From assembly GCF_900324485.2 (NCBI RefSeq), contig NC_046646.1:12091156-12155155 (forward strand): a stretch of DNA of 64,000 bases, written 5' to 3'. The notes beneath the pieces were generated by a model. The model had not been told where the DNA came from, made no database searches, and worked only from the letters and a program-made list of their open reading frames with translations. Below, piece by piece: positions 8,108 to 23,100 of this stretch; within the stretch, counting starts at the first letter, position 1, and each line of letters starts with the position of its first letter. This DNA is from Mastacembelus armatus. Its lineage: Eukaryota; Chordata; Actinopteri; Synbranchiformes; Mastacembelidae. Position numbers and translations under genes: made by a program.

Positions 8108-11100
8108 CATTGCAATGCTGTCATCAGTCCTGCCTCTCTGTGCTTTCAATTGTGCACTTTCGATCATCAAAGCAGCTCGAGTATGAGAGTCTCCCCATAG
8201 GACACATTCATCAAGACCTTGCTTTAATACCTTAGCTGCTTCCTCATTAATATTCTTACCTTAAAAAGACACCCCAAATACATTTAAACATACACATACA
8301 CACATGCATGTTCAATTACAAAAAATGAAAGGGAGAGACAACACATAACTCTACCTGGGAAAAGAGCAGCAGTGCCATGGACCTGTGCAGTTAGGCTGCG
8401 GACTAAAGCCAGGCGACAACGCAGCCACTGAGAAACTCCAATTCTTTCACTAGCTTCAAGTGCTAAAGGAAAGTCTATGTGCAAGTTTGACAATCTGCAA
8501 TCTTTAGTATCCTGTGGAAAGTGACATAACACATACATCCACGAACACCACATACAGTCAATCATCACTTCACTGCCTAGGTTCACGTAGTTATTTTTAT
8601 ATTTAAATTTTTAAAAAATCAGCATTGTTACATTTCAGCTGCTAACATACTCATAAGAACAGCTTTTATATTGGCGGTTCTGTTGGTTGTAATATTGTGA
8701 TGTCTACAACACACCATAAAAATAAGTATTTTATATACTTTAGTTTTGTTTAAAAATCTACTTATTTGATCAGAACTACTTTATGTAAACATGCTACCTC
8801 TTTACTTCCAGCTGCATTATGTGGGAGCTCAGATGCAGGATTCTGAGAGCTAGATATGGATCGTCCAGTGATTACAGGAGAAGTCTGCAGCAGCACCAAT
8901 GACGAAACTGCCATCTCAGCACTGAAATGGTTGTTAAAATCTTTAGACTAGTCACCACATGTAAACATAAGCATGAAATCATACACATGCAGTGTACAAG
9001 CATAAGGGCGTCATACCTAAGTGCAGCTTGTCCCTGCTGTAGGAACAGATTGGCCTTTAGAAGGTTGGACTCTATGGTCAGCTCCAGGTTCTCCAGCTCA
9101 CTACAGCACTGTGATGTGAGCTGCTGCGAAATGGAGTGCAACATGGTGGACGTTGCTTCTAACAGAAGGAACTATAACAGAGAAAATGACAGATTTGGGT
9201 AAGTTAACTGGAAAAAAAAACGTTCCATATTTACTGTAATGTGACATGATTAAAAAGTATGAATATTTTAATTAAGAATTTACAAAATGTGGCAAACCCC
9301 CAAATTAAACATTAACTCAATGTAATAAGAAGTCTTGCCTTAACACTTTCTGGAGTGAGCTTCTCATTCACAGTGCAAAGATCCAGCAGTTTTGGCTCTT
9401 CTTTATTTAGGCAGTAGCCCTCACTGTCCTGTCTGTCTTGCTCCTGATGTTCTGAGTTCACTGAACAACTTGTTTTGCTGGCACAAGCTACTGTTTCAAA
9501 AGAGTCTGAATGACATTCCTGCTTTATGCATAAGAAAAATGTTTAAGCCACAGGGACTGTGAGTATAAAATCAAACTAGTTCAATTTACAATGAATGTGA
9601 ATGACTCAGTAAACAAATACGGCAAAGCAGTTTAGTTATTGCTATAATTAGTTTACAGGCTGGTGCGTATTCAAATGGTTTCCCTTGATGCAGAGCTCCT
9701 GGTTACAGACCTGGCACAGGAGGCCCATGTACAGTGTTACTGAGCGCCAGGACTAGCTGAACACGGGCCAGGTAGAATCTGAGGCACAATGTGGAGCCAT
9801 ACAACACGCGCACCTCTGGCATAATGTCACAATTCACAAGTTCGTCCAAAGCCTAACCACACACATCACACAGTACATAAAAAAATCAATTTAGTAAGCT
9901 TGTACAGTGAGCACATTTTTTTTATAAAAATATGTATTTGATGACTTGTCCGCAGCACAAACAGCAGCACAGACACTAAAAAAGACATTTTTTGTACTTC
10001 TAGAAGAGTGGGTAAGCATTTGGCTAATTTTAAGGGTGTTAGGTAGGCTAGTGGAGGTGAGATGAGCTGATTCTGTTAAAAGCAGAGAAAATTACTTCTG
10101 TACTATACAAACTAGCAATATGTTTTTTTTAAGATTATGTAATAATTGATTTACATCTTCAATTTTACAGATTTATTGTTGAAGTACTTAATTAACATTA
10201 ATATCGATAAATGACAGAATAATACTGGAAAAATGGCTCGAGATCTTCTTTAGAAATATAAAGAAAGTACCTCTGCGTTGTCCAGGAGAGACCTGTTGCT
10301 GTAGAATTTCTTCACAGGCTGCACAATAAGCACAATATTTAATGTACACAGAATATGGTACATAAACAACCCATGTGTTCAAATATTTTCATGAAAGATT
10401 TTGATTTACAATATTGCAAATGTAAAGTCAAAATTGTAACAGAGATTAGAGAGTATATCCACAAGGGTGAGCTGCAACAGTTTTAGCATAAGCAGTGGAC
10501 AGAAGTGCCAAAAAAACAGAGAGAAGATAATTATGTGTGCATTCTTACATGGAGATTGTCTTTGGCTATGTAATGTCCATAAGGTAAAAGGATCCCTATT
10601 CCTTGTATCAGCTGAATTACCTCCTTTACAGCTTCAGTGAACAGACACAGTTCAGTAAGGGCACGTATCTGCAGAAAACACCAGCCCAGTGTAAAAACGC
10701 CATCAAAACAGTGAGAGGAAAAACACAAGTATGCATATGAGAAAACACAAATCCTGACCTTAAGTATTTTTCCTTCAACTGTGCGTTGCAAATCTCTGCA
10801 CACATTCCCCACAATATGTTGGTAAAAGGCTAATATGGGTAGTAGCTGAAAAAACAAACATAATTTAACAATAAGTGAGTTTATGTGTTAATCCTTGGGC
10901 TTCAAAATGAAAAAAGACAGTGTTTGTGTGTACCTTAATGTAGTAGCCAGTGGTAAAGAGCCAGTGGCAAATGAAGTTAAGGCTGGCTACTGTGGTGCCG
11001 AGGTGAACCCTGTGGGGTTCAGAGAAAAGACTGACTCCAGGGATCAATTCATCTCCAATGATGTGGGAGGTATACTGGAGGTCATCCTGAGGCTGAGCCA

Positions 11101-14100
11101 GAGAACAGCACAGTACACACTAAAAGTAGGTCACAAATACACAAGCATGTCAGAAGGCATGCATGCAAACACACATACACACAAAAAACATACAGAGCAA
11201 ACACATCCCCTGCAATCATTCCCCAAATTGTATATTCAAGAACAAAGGTAAAAGACATGTTTGTGTGGAGAGAGTTTAACATCACTTGGAAGTATTACCT
11301 TAAAGAGGTGAGCAGACAGGAGACAGCACTTTGTCCGCTGGCCTATATGAGAAGTTAAGATGTACCTGTAGATTAAAAACATGTCATTCAGATGCAGTTA
11401 GCTTTAAAGGTGTATGCTTGTGACAGAAAAAAAGCACAACAGCACTATAAATCATTTCCAGCTGGTACCACCAGGAAACTAAGTTCCTCTGCTGCCTTGG
11501 AAATAGTTAGCTCATGAGCTTTGAATATGTAAAACTACCTCAGTTAACTAAACAGTAAACTACAGATAACTACAGAAGCTTTGTTGAGTCCTTCAAACAA
11601 ACCTACTGTGCTATCTTAGCAGTGAGCCCAGCAGCCTGTAGACATCCCCAGATTCCTGCCTGCTTTACAGTTTGTTGCAGGCAGCTGTTCCCAAAGGACA
11701 TGCCATCCCATTTCTCTATAACACCTGAGCTCTGTAGGGCACAATCTACAGCTTTACTCCAGTATGAGTTTGCTGCCCTGGAGATACAACACAGGTAGCA
11801 ATGAATATTATTATAATTAAATCATGAAAAGCCCAAAATTGCAGTTAAATGCCAGAAGCTATCTTCAACACACATACATATACACTCAGGGGATAAAACA
11901 TAATTCTAACCGCATGTTTCCGTTGTAGAACTGAAGGTTTCCCATTTCATGCAGTGCCAAAACCCTAAGGGAGTCATGAGTGTTGGCCTGGAGATATTCT
12001 GAAGAAAAGGTTAATGACATGAGATGAAAAGAAAGAAATCTGAGACCTTCACAGCCCACCACATACTTCTTCCTATGTTATTATCTTCTTATTTAGAAAC
12101 ACATATTCACATCACATAAACTCTGTGTCCTACCTACTAGCAACTTGTCAATTCTTGACATGTTCATAAAACGTGTGCTATAAAAGTCTTTACTTTGTGT
12201 TCTTACTAATGCAGGTGGAGTATGCAGCAGTGAGAGTCGGCATTTGGTCAGGACTGATAGGAAGGCTGTACAAAGCATTTGGAGTGCTATAGTCCTCCAC
12301 TGTCAGGTCACAAGGTTGGATGCTTGGAGTTGGTATAACAATTGGACTGAAATTCACCACGCTTGTTGTATGGCTAAAACCTCCGCTATGAAAATGTTGC
12401 AACTGTACCGCAAAGCCTGCAGAGAGATACGTACAGTGTAAACAGTCTGAGTTTTAAAGACTTATGTTAGTGAATGTGTGTGTGTGCTCCATCAGCACTG
12501 AACTCACAGGGCTGTGTATAAGCCAGAAGCAGCAGCAGTAATGAGCGACTATGCTGGAAGACCTGAGAACAATGCGGTCTTCTTTCAAGAGCTTGATGGT
12601 AACAGCACAGTGTTTCTTCTACATCCAGGGGAACGCAGACAAGGGACAAAGAGTTGCGTATTTCTGCATCTTAGACACAGAACATACAGTATATCCATGA
12701 AAGCATTCCATATGTAAACACATCTTCTCTATACTTGTTGGATATTGTGTGCCCTATGTAACACACTGGTAATTTTAACATAGTATTTCACTGTTCTGTC
12801 ATTTCTATATTTGAATCATTTCAATGTAGGGCAGATAACAATATGTACTACAAACATTCATCTGTATGAATGATATAGTCTGACATAAAGGTGTCTGTCC
12901 AAACCTTTAAGCTCAACTGCATCATGCAAAGTGGAGCTTGTGGGTGCTGCTTTTTTGCGAATCAGCTGTTGCTGTGCAAAATGAGGGGTCCACCCACTGA
13001 GCAGCTGGCAGCTTGCATAGCTCCTGTAAGTTACCTGAAATAAAGACAAGTATGCACCAGACATATGCATTAACAGTACAAAGCACACAATGGATAAGTG
13101 CATACATTAACAGATTATAAAACAACTTGAATGATAGCTATACTCTGACTCACACTCACTATCACAAAAAAGAACAACCGTACCATACAGAGATTGTTGA
13201 TATATGTCTATGTGCTACCTCCTTGCCAGTGGCCTTATGTGTCTTGACATGGTGTGGTTGTGGGACTGGAGGTCCTCCAAAAGAACTAATCCTTTCAAGC
13301 AGCTTCCTCTGAGCATGAACTAGTAGAGGGGTTATGCTCAAAGTGTAATGTTCCCTTGGATAGACATTACAGATACAGACACACACACAAACAGACACAA
13401 CCATGGGTATTTACTCTGGGACAGCGTAATAGGTGACTCAAAAATTTTAAACTGAATTCCTGACAGACTAATGACCAAAATAATGGCAATGGTAGATCAT
13501 TTAAAAACACCAAATGTGAAATGCACTAAATAAAGAAAATGAATGCCTCTGTATATTACACTACTGAGAGTATGTGATGTGTATCTTTCTGTACCAATTG
13601 TATGTATCCTCTTTATGACTACTAAATTCTCCAAATAAAAAAACTCCATTCAAAGTCCCTTTAATGATATAACTTTGTCACTCTCAGTGTCATTTAAATG
13701 CTTCTATACAAACCTTTTCATAATTCAATTTTGTTGCACTCAAAGCTTTGTGATGTTATTATAAGCTGATTTACCGTGTGTATGAGTTGAAAAGTAAGGC
13801 AAAGTGGGCCAGGCTTTCCCATTTGCCACGGTCATGGAGCCGCTCCAGTGTATGCAACACCAAGGTACGCACCCAACGCAGGTCTACCTGAGTGTTGTCG
13901 TCCAGGGCTGAGAACTGGAGACTGGACTCTAATTCCTCCTCAGTAAAGTCACTATCATACAAACTCCACAGCTAGCAGGGACAAAGATTATGATGATAGA
14001 TTGCAACACACTTTGCAATCCAGAGGTTTTCTTTTAATCATCTATTTGAAATTAATAATTCTACATGTGACTTTTAAAAAAAGTAGCTAAGTGTGTGTAT

Positions 14101-17100
14101 ATAGCTGCATATGAGACGCACCCTTAGTCTGTTCAGCATGTCCATCATTAGATCAGTAGCCAGCACTAGTAGTGGGGTGAAGGTGGTATGTAGCTGTTCT
14201 ACTGTAATGACAGGGGAAGGTTCAAGCTGAGCTGCTCTCTGTATTAGGAAATCAAACCTGCAGCTTTGATCCCACATAGTCTGACAGATATATTGCAGAA
14301 TGGTCCAGTGCCCGCCACGATGAGCCAATACCTGGAATATATGAATAAAATACAAAATAAATTATGAAACTAAAATCAATGGCACATAGAAAAAATACTG
14401 TAATGTATGTGACTAAACAACAGAATAAACACACACACACAATATTTTCTGATTTTCAAATAATACACATACTTAGACATGTCTGCATTTACACATTTAT
14501 GTAATGTCAGCATTTGTCTACTTATGTGTGAGTGGATCTCTGTGCATGTGCAAACAGTACCATGGCCCTTCGGAGGTGTAAACCAGCATTGTTAAGTGAG
14601 TCCAGCAGCAAGGCAGCAGTTTGCCTTTGTATCTCAATCTGCTGTTCCTCAGATTGAGAGGAGTCATCTTCCTCATCACCACTCTGATCTGTAGAGTCAT
14701 CAACTCCGTCTCCTGAAAGAAAAGGAAGAGAGGTGATCAGTCCAGACGGTGGTAGTTTTTATTTGAATTTTTCAGTATGTCATTTCCTCACCCTCCATTT
14801 TGTGAGCTGTTACATTATCCTTAGGACTAAAGTGAGAGGAGTCTGAGACACCCTCTTGTTTAGAAGACTGCTGAGGTTGTGCGTTCCTCCACACCATGAT
14901 ACCAGAGTAGGCCAGAGAGAAATGCAAAGGATTTAACTCGCTGTATCTGAGCAAAGCGCATACAGTTTATATTATTAAAGGTTATTTCAGATAACAACAG
15001 CAAAACTAAATGTCACCTAAAGTTATAAAATCATGCCCAGGGGCAATTACCCACACTCTATTTGTTGACATATAATTGGATGAAAAGTTAATATTTTGTG
15101 TGTACCTGTACTGCAGGTCTCTTCCATGCAGCTGTTCCAGGCCTTGATAAAAGAGTGCGATATGTGCCTGAGCCATGCTGTAGTTAAGATGTGACTTCCA
15201 CACCCTCTCCCCACAGAACATGTTCCTCAGCTGAAACTGCTTCTTGTAGCGTTTCACCATAGACGACATCACGTTTAACAGGTTCTCCACAGCCTGCATC
15301 TCTCTACACACACAGTGCACATGTGATTATCTGAACCCACATGCACAATTACACACAAAAACAGACATCCCAAAAATAGCAATAAACATACATAAATACA
15401 TAATGCACCTGTTAGTTCTTACTGCCTGAAGCATGCTGTGTGGCATTTTCTGCTTTAGTTTCTTTCTTGTATCTTCATGAGAAGTCGTGTTCTTGGTGTA
15501 CAAAAAAGCATGTTATTTATCTTCATATTTTATATCAACTAAAGGCAATTAACAGCACAAAATGAATAATTTTAAATAAATAGTACATTCCACTTTTGCA
15601 CTTTTTTAACTTGTTTCCTTTGGGATACATTAGTAATGAGCTGTACATAGGATAACTGTGATGGGAGTCTACAATACATGTATGGCACTAAAGTAACAAC
15701 CCACAACGAATTTGTAGAACAAGTGGATACACAGTAGGTCAGGGCTATTTGAACATCTGAAAACCAAAACAGTTTGTTTCACATGCTGTTAGAAGATTTA
15801 TTCTCTGTGTGCACATGTGGATCAGCTTAACAGAGCTAATATAAATAACAAATTTCACATATGCACAAAGACAGATTCATTGATAAATAATGTGCATTCA
15901 CAAAAAGCATATCCCTTACATGTATATATACATATTTGTATTTTCACCTGGGGTGGTTCATTTCCTTTTAGAGCCTGAGCACTATATCTTCTTTTACTCT
16001 GACCATCTCCCTCCACATGCTTTGTGGACAATCCAATCACCTCATCACGCCTGACAAAGAGAGCACCATTCACACACATTCAACAATAGTAAAACTGCAA
16101 ATATACATCATAAGGTTAATAGCAAATTACATAACTGCATAATAAAAGCCAACAGTAATGCATTATTTAACATTGTGACTATACCAGAAATAAAGGACAC
16201 AAAGATTATTAAACTAAAGATGTCTGTTTGTGTGTAGTGAAGGCACACCTAGAAAGAAATTCAAACATGCTTTGCCCCCACTGTAACACAAGGTCTGGAT
16301 GGCCTTCTTCCATGGTTCTGTGGAGGAGCAGCGCAGCATACTCAATGAAATATGCTTGGCGTCTGAGCTTCATCACTATAATGAAAACAAATACAAACAA
16401 AGCTGTAAATGAACAGGAGAAATTATTTGTTGAAAGAAGCATATGAGTTGTGTGATACCTACCATATTGATAGGCATCCCTTAAAGGGTTGCTGGAGATC
16501 AGATCATACAAAATGGCAGGATCCTCACAGCCAGTCAGTGCGTGTGAAATCTCTACAGAAACTAAAAAAAAGCTGTATTCAATATTGAGCAAGTGTTTAT
16601 TATTAAACAGCACCCTAAAATGTATTGTACTGAGCGTATATGCATCATTATTATGAATACTACAAATTTTAATTTGTTACAAAAGACTTCAAATATTGCC
16701 AGAAGAGCTTAAATATATAACACATACTTTCAATAAATATAGTTTTTGGAGTAAAGAGGCAGGAACTCCCTGAAAAAAAAACTGTATGTCTGTGTGTCAC
16801 CATTGTCTTTGGTAAGAGCAGCTTCAGATGTGTTTCTTTTCTTGTTCTTCACATTCAGTGCTTTCAGCTGAAGACTCATCTTCATTTCACCCTTGATTGC
16901 AGCGTGATCTACTGCCTTAGACTACACACAAATATATACATACAGAAAAATAACAGAACAGTGGAACAAGATATTCTTTAGTTGGAGCATACTTAAAATG
17001 ATTAAATATAAAATAATATAACACCTAGAACATAGCAGTCATTCTAGGAATGGTAATAAGGCACACAGAGTTCATCCAGAGATGCACCTGTGTTTGTCAA

Positions 17101-20100
17101 TCATGTACATGGACTGAGCTGTTTTCTGCTGTTTACCTGAAAATCATCATAGCTAAAGAAAAAACAGCTGCCCCTTTTCCAATGTTGAAAGCTTCTCTCT
17201 GTGAGTCTTATAAATCACTGTGCCGTGTTTGCCATCTAACAAGCTTTAAACAAATAAATCTGTTTCTCAACTGGACTTATCAGATTATATTTCAGTTATA
17301 TTTCATTATATTTGTCTCACTGGTACATGAAACAACACACCCCAACACAAGGGGCTATGCTAGTGCAGATCAGAAAAACAATTTCCATGTGAATACAACT
17401 TAAATCATCAAATATTTGTGCACTTTTTGATTGTCTTACCCTCACTGGTTCATGGGCAAGTCTACTGATCCGAAGCTGGGCATCATGGACCTCCTGAAGC
17501 AACCTGCGACCACAGTCCATTACCATGGAAGCCAACTGATGCTCCCTTAGCACACGGAACGTCTGGTCAGAAAGAATGAGAAATTATTTTTTGCGGGGCG
17601 CCTGCCTGATTATCATATGGGATAGCTGGGAATTGTAAGTCAATAAGTCAGTGTAAATGTAAATCAAAGTACAGGTACACTACACTTAGTGACAATTACC
17701 ACATATTGTTGTGCTCTATATATGTTCTATAAAAGATGGTAGTAATATGTATTTAAGTATTTGATAAAGTACCTTTCATTGTTATTTGGACATTTTGTCA
17801 CAATAAGGGGAAGTCAAGAGTTGATGCTAATTTGTAGCATGCAGTTCATACATTTGTTTTTTAAGCCATTAAAACTTTTATCATTTGTACACATAAACAG
17901 AATGAAATGTACATACACACATACACATACACACCTTTGACAGGTAATAGGTGATGCAGGCTATCATGTGCAGAAATGACTCTAAGATGCTACCTGTCCA
18001 TTTTTGTTTGAGAAGACCTGAATTCTGCTCCAAAACTAGCAGGCATTTTTTTAGCACCTGAACATCAAAACATGGGAATAGTTATCAGTATTTTAGACTT
18101 TGTATTATGTTGCATTGTAAACAAAGTAAATTTTGACTTGTTATGATTTTTATGGATGAGGTTTTCTGTGTACCTGTACCACATGATCGCAAATGATCTG
18201 ATGGAAGATCAGAGGTGCCAGGAGATCATAACAGCTTACAGCAGCTTGCAACGCAGTGTTACCATCATTCAACCACATCGCCAAGTCCATGGCCACCAGT
18301 ATTCGGTCACATTCTGCCAGTCTGGCCTCCTGCATCCACACCCACACATATCATTTATTTATGTAATGTACTCACTAAATATAATCTTTGTCATATTAAT
18401 ACAAGCAAAACCAAACTGTTTGTGCTACTTCTCATATGGTAATTAAATTTAGCAAATATACTCTTACTTCTTTAGTCAGCTCGATTGTTACCTGGTCCCA
18501 GATAAATGGGCAATTTTTACTGAATAAGTCACAGTAGAGTGATTGCTGCTGAATGTTGATCTCCATCTCAATGAAGATTGAAGTGAGGAACAACTGACAC
18601 AGGTGAGAAGAGGAGCATTCTAGGGTCTGTTTATGCAGCCTTCAGCATGGTGAATGAGGATACAGTAGAAGGAAATTAACAAAAGCAAAAAATTAAAGAC
18701 TTCCTTAAATGTGTGGATATATTTTCCTCTTTACCCAGTGGTCGCGAGTCTATTTTGTGTGCTGTTGGTCCCAGGGTCGGAGAAGGTGTAGTGGCTCCAC
18801 AGTTCCCTGCAGGCTCTCTTGGCTATGTCATACTGCTTTATTTGAAATGCCACCTGAAGAGGGAGTCAAAAAAGCAACAGTCATAATCCTGCTTCTTCTC
18901 TGGCTTTGTGGCCATCAGCATTACAGTCACTTCACCATTTGGAAAAATCCCATCAATGAATAGCTGCGTGAGTCCATGTTAATCATGCAAACAGTACAGG
19001 CTCTTCACTACACCCATGTACATATGTTTTAGGGTGAGCATGCTGAACAAAGGGCTCTGTAATTCTTCCCCAGAGGTTTTTCAGCATCAGTACCTGGACC
19101 CATTAAGTAGTGAGTGTGATGAGGTAACAAACAAGTATGAAGTGGCAGTTTGACCTGGACTCAGTTTGGACTAGTCTGTAGTGTACCTGAGCCAAGTGAG
19201 CCCACGTAGACAGAAGTGGTACAGGCATCGATGCAAGCAGTGGGAATGTTGTCCCCCCTATGGTATTGCCCAGTAGCTTTCCCTGGCCATTGTAGGCTGC
19301 AACAGCAAACACATACTTCTGGTTGGGCACCAGCCCCTCCACCCTCAGCACACACCTACCAGATACTGTTGGTACCTGTAAACACACAGTCAAGCATAAT
19401 ATTATGGACAAAACACCATGTCATGCAAGATGACAAAAATGGTGTCATATTAGACCTGACATTCTTCAGTGAAAGAACTAAATTATACCATATCTCCAGT
19501 GCCAGGCAAGCTGCAGTCTCCAAGGCGAACTTTCCAGTTAATACTCTCAGCTGCACGACCACAAAGTTGGTACCAGCACACCTAGAAAATAAATACAAAG
19601 AGAAAGTTGAAAATATAGATATTGTGTTTGATGTTTCATTATTTAGTTTAGTAAATTTCTAAAACTAATAGCAAGTCTCACTTGTCCTTCCAAGTTATAA
19701 GGTGCTGGGGCAAATGTTAAGGAGTGATCAGTACGTGAGAGTAGGATTGGGGGAGGTGGAGGGTTTTCTTCTCCCTCCTTCATCCCTTTGTCCTTTTTTT
19801 CAGCTGGAGTCTTAGGGGTGCTGGAGAAATACAACTTTCTTTCCTCCAACTCTGCTTTCTTTATCAGAGAGGAGGCCTCCTGGCAAGTGCACACAAGCAA
19901 GTTAAATATATGTTACTGTTTATATTAACATTATTACAGTTAAACCTTATTATCCAAAGATTTGCTATGTTCTTCTGAGTAGTAAAATTTTACTATAATG
20001 TGGAAATATTTACTAAGATAGATGGCGTGAGACATATAGGCTTTTTTACATTACATGAGTAGTTGTGTGTGTTTAAGACAGTATGAATGTTTGTGGATGT

Positions 20101-23100
20101 GTAACCTCTAGCAGAGTCTTGGTTTTGCTGCTGTTATTTGGTTCCATTTTGTTGTACACCAGCAAGGCTTTCTGCATCAGGAAAAGAGCTTTGGACACCT
20201 TGTTCTTCTTGATTCGATTCAACAGGTCAGATTCTACAACTAGAAACGACAAAGAAAGTTTCAGGGTTTAATCCCATTATTTGTGTCTTCTATAGAGTTG
20301 CTACCTTCCATGTAAAAAGTATTATGTTCACCAGTGTGGATGCTAAAAGCATGCATTAAAATGAAAAAATCCATTTTCCAGTTTCTTTTCAGTCTATTAA
20401 TAACCTGACTTCCTGCCTTGTATGTGACTTTATCTCCTTGGGCTATTGCTGAGCCTATTCACCTTTTGGCATTCACTCACCACCTGAACCTGCCTGTATA
20501 TGCCCTGTTGGGTCCTCCATTTGTACCAAACTATAACACAAACTCCGTGGAGGCAAAAGGCTAATTCTCAATGAGTTAAATAGTCAGTATAGCAGTATGT
20601 CTGACCTGCATTTCGCTCCAATAACTTGAGGGAAGCCCTATGGTGGATGATGCTGAGCTCTAGATGAAGATCTATGGCCAGCAAGGGCACACGTGAGAAA
20701 TGATTGTCTCGAGGGCCTTTAATATCTGATTCTGCCTTAGTTTTCACTTCTGTTCCCTTCTGTCCTACTTCATCTTTATTTTCTTCTGCTGATGAAGGGA
20801 CGGAACAAAATTTCTGTCAAAACAAGAGAAAAACAAAGTTTTAGCATTTTCAAGTCATTTTCTCTGTCTGTGTTCCCAATATGCAATACAGTGTTGAGAT
20901 CCTATCTCAGGGCTACACCTACCTTAGAATGGGAAAGCACTGAACTTTTACCCACCCCTTTAAGCTGAGTGTTGGACTGGTTGACTGCCTACCTGCATGA
21001 AGGCAGAATCAGTGATTGCTGAGCAATCTTGTGGCAGCAGTGTAGCTACACCCTTTGCCAAAGCTTTGAGACCCTCCTCTACCACCTTACATGCCCTCTG
21101 AAGCAGCCCTGTACTTGAGCTCTGCAAGCACACACAAATACAACCTTTGGACAATCCATGTTTGTAATATTTCTGAAAAATGCGAGGCATTGTATGAATC
21201 CCTTTTACAATATAGAGAACTATTTCTAAATATTCAGTCAATTCACATACCTCAAGAAGAGAGAAAGAGCTTGGCCTGACAACCTCACTATCTGCCTGAT
21301 GAGCTGCTAGACATAAAGCAGAGGTATAATAATACTGTTACTGCCATAGTTTGTAAAACATGATGTGTGTATGTGTTTGTTTACCAAATAATAAATACCA
21401 GAGTGATATTCTCTAAGCAACATAAGATCAAGTGACCAGCATTCATAATTTCATTACAATATAATCCTTGTCCTACAAACTAAAATAGGGCAAATGGTAG
21501 GACCTAATTCCTCACCTTGACATTGTGTTGGTTTACAGTCTCCAGCTGCACTCTCTAGCAGTATGGCCAATGTATGGATCATCTCTGCCATTGTCATGTA
21601 GTCAACAATTGCCAGGTCACAGGCAAAGGCCACATCACACAGTACAGACAGGCACCACATCCACTGCAAACATGTTCAGAAATGATGACACATACAAATG
21701 AACAGAAATACTCAATTTAAGTTCAGGTCTCTCATGTATTCTGTACAATATAATGATAGGCTTTACTAAACTTTAAACTAAAACTGCATTAATACAATCT
21801 GTGTTTAATATACAAGTAGCTGATTATATTAGAGAATATTGTCATCATATTTAACTGGAAAAAGTCAAAATCTTCAGAAATCTTTTCCTTTTTCATTACA
21901 TATCTTATAAGTATCTACCTTTTCCATGTCAGGTATCAACTCTGGGTTTTTCCTCTGAATCACCACCTTCACTTTACTCCAGAGAAATAACACAATATCC
22001 AAAACCAGGTCTCCATCTGGCTGCATCTCCTATACAAATACACATGTAAAGGGTATACATTTTAAAAATATTACTGCTAATTTTACCCTAATGAGTCCTA
22101 ACCCCAATGCAAAGACATACACAACATGGAAACTTACAGGAGCAGAGCCACAGACGGACTTGTGCAGGGTGTCTACTAGGCCAATGAACTCATCACTCAT
22201 TGAGTGAGACTTGTGTCTGTCTGTTAGAAACATCAAACAACAAAATTCAAAGATAAGTGATGGATGAGGTGTTAGATATTTTGTAATTAAGTAAAGTCCA
22301 CTGATGAGCACCTTCTGAGTATTAATCATTACTAAGTTCAAAACATAACATAAAAATCTCAAAGTGGGTTAGCTAATTTACAGTAGGCATAAATTCGATA
22401 CCAGCTTGACAGCACAGCAAAAGGGGTCCTCATTATTTAAAGTACTTTTTTAAGGCAGACAGAAAGAAGCCTGGAGTCTGACTTTGTGGACAAAACTATT
22501 CGAATCAGTCAATATATAAAAACAAATCTTTAGAGCCTAGATATCTGAACAACAGATGGCACAACTTTACCATCAATCGTGTTGTTGTCTTTAGGACGGC
22601 TCCTCTGGGAAGACAGCAAACTGTTGAAATTGCCAAGTAAAGCAAGTTCACATTCTGCCCTCCTGAATGACTGACCTTCCACACCCTGACATGAAGAGAC
22701 AGAAAGATACACTCAAAGTCAAGAACACTTTGAAACAGACATTTAAGTCAACCTAGAAATACAAGAATACAGTGATGAGAACTAATGTAAATAGGATGTT
22801 TGATTTTTTTCTGACTATTGAGAACAAAATGTTTGTGTGCTACTCACAGACAAAGCCTGAAGCATATTACTGGCAAGTTCAGTGAATGCATCTGGCTGCT
22901 TGTACTGAAACAACAGCTTAATGAACCTCACAGCAGACATGATGGGTACTTTGTTTTCTCCTAGTAACACAACATATCACATTACTGCACACTGCACTCC
23001 AAATCACTGCACAGGAACAAATGCATCAAAACACACAGGTCAAGTCTTGTGCATGCTGTAACTTGAGAAAATGTGAGAACTATAACAAACCTGCAATGGC

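Noticed and set aside
10188-11285. Several small open frames on both strands
   Set aside because: They overlap cfap54 exons and extend into introns, or lie antisense to them.
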